DNA of 48,026 bases, from positions 1-48,026 of the forward strand of contig JAKJXP020000175.1 of assembly GCA_022225965.2 (NCBI GenBank), read 5' to 3'. Made by a program: the position numbers and the translations under genes. Below are positions 42,750 through 48,026 of this stretch, one piece after another (within the stretch, counting starts at the first letter, position 1; every line of letters begins with the position of its first letter). Origin of the DNA: Diatrype stigma. Taxonomy: Eukaryota; Ascomycota; Sordariomycetes; Xylariales; Diatrypaceae. A model generated the notes under the pieces. That model saw only the letters and a program-made list of their open reading frames with translations. It was not told the origin of the DNA and did not search any database.

Positions 42750-43600
42750 GGCGAATTAGTACGAAGTATAACAACTTGCATATACAAACACAGTGAATTA
42801 AAAAAACGATCGCTAAGTCTGATAGTTTTTGAACAACTACATCGGGAGATATAAACATGAAAAAAATCAGGACGCCCGTTCCAAGGAGCGCCGAGACGAG
42901 GCTCTATGCAGCAGCGTTATGGCGGCACAAGTGCACCCTCGTTAATAAGTCAGGTCACATCGTGTTGGCTGGCTGACCACAAGGTTGTTGATCTACATGC
43001 AGTGTGCTTGCGGCGCGCGCTAACTAGCCCAGGATACGGGGTCGATAGGCGCAGACAGGCAGCAGGGGGGCGCGAGGGGAGCGGATAGTCCCACTGGTCT
43101 TCTGCCTAACTACTACCTACTGCTAGGTGTTAGCTGAGCCTGTCATAAGGTCACCCGAGAGGTTAACCAGTTGGCCGGGCCGTGATGATTTTAGTGGCAG
43201 TGCTTTCGTACCTTCTCTTACATATCTTACATAGTACAGTAAGTACTAGGTATCGTCTCATAGTTAAGCGGCATCTCGTTCAGCTGCTTGCACGACTCAC
43301 CACTCAGTGACTCACTCACTCACATGTATCGGAGCAATGTCATGGGCTCACTTATAAAACACCCAGGCAGGCTATATCATTACGTAGTTGGCAATCATGG
43401 GGTTCGACCGTTACGATATAGCCTTCTTTCTTTGCGTCTCATCTCCCAGTTGATATTTTATTGCAGTTTTATAATTATTATTACGTCAATCAGCCAGCTG
43501 TGTCTCCGACTGCTGTTATTCGTGACCCTGACCTGCTGGAGAGGGATGAGCACGGGACCAACCACCCCCAACCAATCATCCAGCCGCACCTGAAACCAAC
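42750..43600. other. Intergenic region between divergent starts
   Basis: Promoter region of the CorA-like gene on the left. No supported gene; ORFs at 42906-43088 and 43288-43593 lack coding character. Confidence 0.5.
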
Positions 43601-43774
43601 ATGATCACCAGCAGCAGCGGCAGGCCCCATATCCCGTCCAGCCCGCCGCCCGACGAGGCTGAACGGTTGGCCATAGAACTTCTCGCGGCCGACGAGGAGG
43701 GTTGTCGGTTCTACCTCGAACACTATAAACCCTTCAGGCTGGAGGCGCTGCAGCAGGATCCGGATGGTACATAG
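43601..43774 (+). CDS. Exon-like ORF next to an AT-rich block, possible truncated gene (57 codons)
   Basis: The ATG has a good fungal context (accaacATGa). The reading is GC-rich and looks coding: a Ser/Pro-rich start, then PPPDEAERLAIELLAADEEG and FYLEHYKPFRLEALQQ, an amphipathic helical pattern. It stops at 43772-43774, but a donor-like gtacat lies at the end (GAT-G|gtacat) with an acceptor-like acccag near 43809. It may thus be the first exon of a gene whose remainder was displaced or destroyed by the AT-rich insertion that starts about 75 bases later. It could also be a chance ORF. No family recognised. Confidence 0.4.
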   Translation: MITSSSGRPHIPSSPPPDEAERLAIELLAADEEGCRFYLEHYKPFRLEALQQDPDGT

Positions 43775-43849
43775 GTCCAGCCTCGGTCTCCTTCTTCACC
43801 GCACCCAGGTAGGTAGCTATGCGTATAATGTCAGTCATAATATGCCCGT

Positions 43850-46800
43850 TAATATATTATGTATCGATCGTCTTAATATATATAATATACCTAATTAACG
43901 TAAGCACCAAACAAGTTAAATAAGGGATTTTAAATTTATTAATTAATATAATAACAATTAAAAAACAGGGCTTATTTAATTATTATTGGATTAATTAAAC
44001 AAAAAAACGTATTAAACAGGTACATACCGGGCCGTATAATAACCCTAAGCCGCCGAAAGATTCGTATTAATCCTTAATCCCTTAATTAACTTCCATAACT
44101 TCTTTGCATCGTTTTTAAGCCAATGCTTTAAGTATTAAATAATTTTAAGCATCGAGATTTTAATATTATTGCGTTACGAAATTATCGTAAACTTGCATTA
44201 GCTAAATACCCTTTTATATTCGGCTAATATAAGAAAAACCGAAAAAACGTCGAATGCAAAGCGGCTAAACTTAAAGAAATCCTCCTAGTACTTCCTTTAT
44301 TATTTAAGCACATTCTTATCCATAAAAATAAAGCCCGTTTTTCTTATCGTAAAATAACGTTAAAGCTTATCCTTATCTTTATCCGTAAATTCGGACGCAA
44401 TATTATCGAATAAAGCTTTAATACGAAAAAGCTTCTTTTTTCCTTTCCGAAAAAGAAATAAAAACACGGGAAAAACCGTAATTTCATTCGCTACCGAAAA
44501 GGCAGATTCCTCCGAATCGGCGTTCGAACCGGCAGTTATACCCAAATCCGCATAATGCTATAACCAATATTTTATAACCCTTTCCTTAATACTTTCAGTT
44601 AAGTCGGCATTTAAAGCCCGGATTTCTTTTAAGCGCTTACTTAAATAAAAAATAACAAAAACCTAATATATAATAACCTTATTTAATACTTTCCGATACT
44701 TTTAAAGCTTCTTATAAGCACGTTTAAAGCCGGCCCGAATTTCGTTATAATTGTTTTTTCCTAAAACCTCGGGGTCCGCCCGATTAAAATAAGCATTTAC
44801 CTTTTTTCTTTTACGAATATTCAAACGGAACATAACTTTAAGGCCGCGTTTAATAAGGATTCGCTTACGTTTTAAAATACGTTAAATGGACGTTTAAAAA
44901 AATTAAGATATGCTGTATTAAAAGGAAACAACAAATTAAAAAAAATCGAATAAATCGTTTTTGCAAATATCGAATTAATAAAAGAAAATTTATAACGGCT
45001 TAAAAAAAAGGCATATATTATTTTCATTTTTTTCTAACAATTTAAACCTATTTAGCTACAGCCGAAAATTTATTTTTAATTCGTATAACGAAGGCATTAT
45101 TATATTAATACTAACGCGATTCCTTTCGTACCATAACGTTATTTCCTCGAAAAACCAAAGGATCCCTTATACCGCTTCGAAAAAATGTCATTCCTCGGGG
45201 ATAATTTCGTACTTCCAAATTATTCGGGCTTTACGATTAGCTATTCGCGTCTGGAAATAATAAAACCGATTAATAAGTTCCTTAAAATTTAAGGAATTAC
45301 GCATTTCATATAATACTCTGTTTTATTTTGTATCGTTATATATTTTAAAAAAACAGCCGGTTTCATTTTTAACATCGGAATCGTAAATGGGAATATTTAA
45401 AATAAGATTATCGGAAAATTCGGCTTTATTATTTTCATCTTTCAGGAATTCATTTACGGTTTCTTCCGTAATTCCACAATTAATAATTTCCTTTTTAGCT
45501 TTAAATGCTCGTACCTTTCGTTAAAAGGCATTACGACGTAATACGCTTTATTGTATAAAGTTATTTACTTTATAAGCTTTGTTAACGGAACTAATTACAA
45601 TAACCTTCGTTTTATTCTTCGTTTCGAAAACGAAAAAAGTAATTACGATATTAATAATATGCCCCCAGCAGTAAAAGCGCTACGTAGCTATCATTTATTT
45701 TGCCTATTATTTAAAAAAAAAATTAGCGATAAAAGGAATAAAAATGCTTCGAACATAAGGCGAAGGGCTTTATCGTTAACTAGGAATATTTTTATTAATA
45801 ATTATTCCATATAATTTAAATAAAAAACTTACCTTTTACATTATTTAAAATAAAAAACCCTAGCTTATAATTAATGTTATATAAATCCAATACATTTTAA
45901 AGATAAAATAACATATTCTTTGCTATATGGCTATTCGCCATTTGCCGTAATGCAATAAGCCGCGTATAAAGCTTTCATCGTTTATTTATAAAATAAGCAA
46001 CAATCCTTAAAATCCCTTTTTTACTAAAGGACTTTTATATATTAAACGAAAAATGAATCTTCGAAAGGGCATCGTCGCGAAGTTGCTATATAATCGCGAT
46101 ACGGACGGATTCGAATAATTTCTTCAGCCAGGCAGAAATAATATAATATAAATCCCAAAAAATTTCTTTTACTAATATACAATTAAAAAAGCCCAGCAAT
46201 TCCTAAAATTAACCTCGAACGCAAGTTACCGGAAATATATTATAAACCGTAATTAATTCGATAAGCCGTTATTTATAATTATTTATCATAAAACGTACGA
46301 ATCGCCGCCAAATATAATCCCTTAGCTATTAATAAATCGAAGAAATAAACGTATTAAGCAAAGGACTATTATTAAACGAACTATTTGAAACCTTTATTAT
46401 ATTAAAAAAAACACCGAAATGGAAATAATTAAGGTAATATCTCGAATCATTTATAAAAACACCTTTATATAACCTAATAAAGTCCTTTTAATTACAGCAA
46501 AAATAATATTAATATTTATTACTTTTCGCAAAATCCTTTATGCCATCGTCGTTTTTAATGGCCTTTATGAAAATAATATATTCGCCATGCTCGAAAATCT
46601 TAAAATAAATGCTCGATTTTATTTACGAATAAGCAATAAACTTCTTATCGCAAATCTTTATTCGAAAAAGCAGCTTTAAGCTGGCATTAAGCTTTATAAA
46701 AACAGCCTTTTCGAGAAATTACTGGCAAAAAAAAATTCGAAAGGCCTTAAAAAAGGCGGCGCCCTGTTATAACTATAAAAATGAATTAAATATCGTAAAA

Positions 46801-47030
46801 AAATTAAGTTAATTTAATAAAATATAATAAAAATAAAGATACTTCGAAATAACAAACTGCCAAAAAAAACTTCGTTTTTTTATATAAAACTTTATAATAT
46901 CGGTGTCATAACATAAAAACCGAAAATCGAAAACGCCGAATTGGCTCGAACAGGCTTAAACGTATTAAGCCAGGGCTCGAAATACCGGAAAATCCCACGA
47001 TTCTTCTCTTATAAGTAACACGAATAGGTA
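43850..47030 (-). mobile_element. RIP-mutated transposon block with hAT transposase relics
   Basis: About 3.2 kb of AT-rich, CpA-poor, stop-filled DNA. Minus-strand frames between about 45.9 and 46.7 kb keep hAT transposase pieces: SKIHFSFNIWKSF near 46027-46080, followed by ILRIVAYFIND; and EHGEYIIFIKAIKN near 46560. The S/A-K-I-H-x-S-F-D-x-W-T-S block is one of the most characteristic of hAT transposases. Element ends and target duplication were not found. A readable minus-strand frame at 44360-44545, with a Glu/Ser stretch, does not fit the hAT catalytic domain and may belong to a second element or to the C-terminal region. Confidence 0.6.
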
Positions 47031-47250
47031 TATAACGTGAGGCCCCCCCGATCCGGAGGAGCACAAGAGCCCAAGTGTTAAATGCCAGCTTTAGGTGGTC
47101 AGTGCGTACAGCTTCTAGTAGCTGTAAGTGCGGAAAACCTTCCAGTGGCAGGTGCCAGGTGCGCAGAAGCTTTGCATCGCCAGGTGCCAGGTGCCCAAAA
47201 GCTTCCAGTGCCAGTTGCCAACGGCCCCCCCTCCCCCCCCAACCCCCCCT

Positions 47251-47280
47251 CCCCCCCTCCTTCGGGGGGGGGAGGGGGGG
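47251..47280 (+). repeat. C/G-rich hairpin, copy 1
   Basis: Perfect 10-base arms ccccccctcc (47251-47260) and ggaggggggg (47271-47280) around a G-rich loop starting ttcg. The preceding 25 bases are further C runs, so the region could also form i-motif or quadruplex structures. Confidence 0.85.
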
Positions 47281-47400
47281 CTTTTCCACTCCGGCAGACC
47301 CGTAATTCCGTACGATGCACCCAATTGCAGCCCACAGCTTACGTACCTGGACCCGTAATTCCGTATAATACACCCAATTACGGCCCCTACAGCCTAGGTG

Positions 47401-47412
47401 GCTTACGTAAGC
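47401..47412 (+). repeat. Palindrome gcttacgtaagc
   Basis: Perfect 12-base palindrome; it recurs at 47522-47533 and 47862-47873 within the tandem units. Confidence 0.85.
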
Positions 47413-47419
47413 TAGGTGC

Positions 47420-47640
47420 CTTATACCACCTACCTGCTGCCACCTACCTGCTGCCACCTACCTACCTGCTGCCACCTACCTACCTGCTGCAATCCTGGCC
47501 CGCTGATTGGGTGCATCCTTAGCTTACGTAAGCGGCCGAACTGCTGCTGCCACCTACCTACCTACTGCCACCTACTTACCTGCTGCCACCTACCTACCTA
47601 CTGCCACTTACCTACCTGCTGCCACCTACCTACCTGCAGC
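47420..47640 (+). repeat. cctacctgctgccac minisatellite
   Basis: Imperfect units of 11-19 bases (cctacctgctgccac with extra ctac blocks) in two runs (about 47428-47488 and 47551-47640), separated by a unique segment with gattgggtgcatcc. The array recurs in shorter form near 47889-47937. Confidence 0.8.
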
Positions 47641-47712
47641 GCCAGGTGCCAAATACCCAAAAGCTTCCAGTGCCAGTTGCCAACGGCCCCCCCTCCCCCC
47701 CCAACCCCCCCT

Positions 47713-47741
47713 CCCCCCCTCCTTCGGGGGGGGGAGGGGGG
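47713..47741 (+). repeat. C/G-rich hairpin, copy 2
   Basis: Same structure as 47251-47280 with 9-base arms; one G is missing from the right arm. Confidence 0.85.
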
Positions 47742-48026
47742 CTTTTCCACTCCGGCAGACCCGTAATTCCGTATGATGCACCCAATTGCAGCCCACAGCT
47801 TACGTACCTGGACCCGTAATTCCGTATAATACACCCAATCATGGCCCCTATAGCCTAAGTGGCTTACGTAAGCTAGATGCCTTATACCACCTACCTGCTG
47901 CCACCTACTTACCTGCTGCCACCTACCTGCTGCCACAGTTCGAGCCCTCCGATTGGGTGCATCCTCTAGTTATATGGGTCACCTACCTGTATTAGTACTA
48001 GTAGCTGCTGGCACCTACAATTGCAC

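Larger units (their letters stand above)
47178..48026 (+). repeat. 462-bp unit duplicated in tandem, second copy cut by the window edge
   Basis: cgccaggtg begins copy 1 at 47178 and copy 2 at 47640; gcttccag is at 47201 and 47663. Each copy carries the same order: caggtgcc motifs, a C-rich tract with hairpin, two forms of acccgtaattccgta(c/t) with cacccaatt, a gcttacgtaagc palindrome, then an array of cctacctgctgccac. Copies differ by substitutions (mostly C/T) and by the length of the final array. More copies may follow beyond the window. Frames that read through it are Pro/Gly/Thr-rich artefacts. Confidence 0.88.

Noticed and set aside
43384..43415. tRNA B-box-like ggggttcgaccg
   Set aside because: Flanks do not form a T stem and there is no A box upstream.
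46906..48026. Pro/Gly/Thr-rich frames over the tandem unit
   Set aside because: Open only because of C/G runs and stop-free minisatellite repeats; they appear on both strands in several frames.

Overview
This is genomic DNA of a filamentous ascomycete (Pezizomycotina, probably a Sordariomycete or close relative; inferred). Genes are GC-rich with short GT-AG introns (49-142 nt) and CTNAC branch points. Several families are typical of these fungi: a PTH11-like receptor, a LaeA-like methyltransferase, a 2EXR protein, a DUF3112-like membrane protein, a GPI-anchored GH18 chitinase and a RID-type DNA methyltransferase. Three AT-rich blocks carry the signature of repeat-induced point mutation (RIP).

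Layout. 0.9-1.9 kb (+): four-exon unknown gene. 3.4-6.0 kb (+): two-exon unknown gene with a repetitive RGD-containing tail. 7.1-8.6 kb (-): methyltransferase-like protein with a G-rich 8-bp repeat upstream. 10.6-12.5 kb (+): LaeA-like methyltransferase. 14.1-15.4 kb (+): five-exon PTH11-like protein. 16.2-16.9 kb (+): 2EXR protein. 17.2-19.4 kb (-): RID/Masc1-type cytosine methyltransferase with tandem repeats upstream. 21.35-21.87 kb: 524-bp non-autonomous hAT element with a perfect 8-bp target duplication. 22.4-23.4 kb (+): polytopic membrane protein. 24.0-27.2 kb (-): chitinase. 28.3-31.6 kb: RIP-mutated Mutator-like element. 32.75-33.77 kb (-): pirin, whose intron region reads as a spliceosomal twin intron. 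34.5-38.6 kb: RIP-mutated Fot1/pogo element split by a gag-only LTR retroelement. 40.5-42.7 kb (-): five-exon CorA-like transporter. 43.6 kb: a small exon-like ORF facing the third AT-rich block (about 43.85-47.03 kb, hAT relics). 47.18-48.03 kb: a 462-bp unit duplicated in tandem with long C/G hairpins, running off the window.

Two themes stand out. First, an apparently intact RIP-type methyltransferase lies in the same window as heavily RIP-mutated repeats. The AT-rich blocks have lost CpA/TpG but kept CpG, and paired terminal repeats differ almost only by C/T or G/A changes. Second, the pirin gene can only be read through if two introns are removed in sequence, the first recreating the 5' splice site of the second (a [D1,2] stwintron). 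This is the most unusual structure found here.

Coding coordinates given for spliced genes span first to last coding base; exon limits are in the evidence. No tRNA, rRNA or CRISPR array was recognised.
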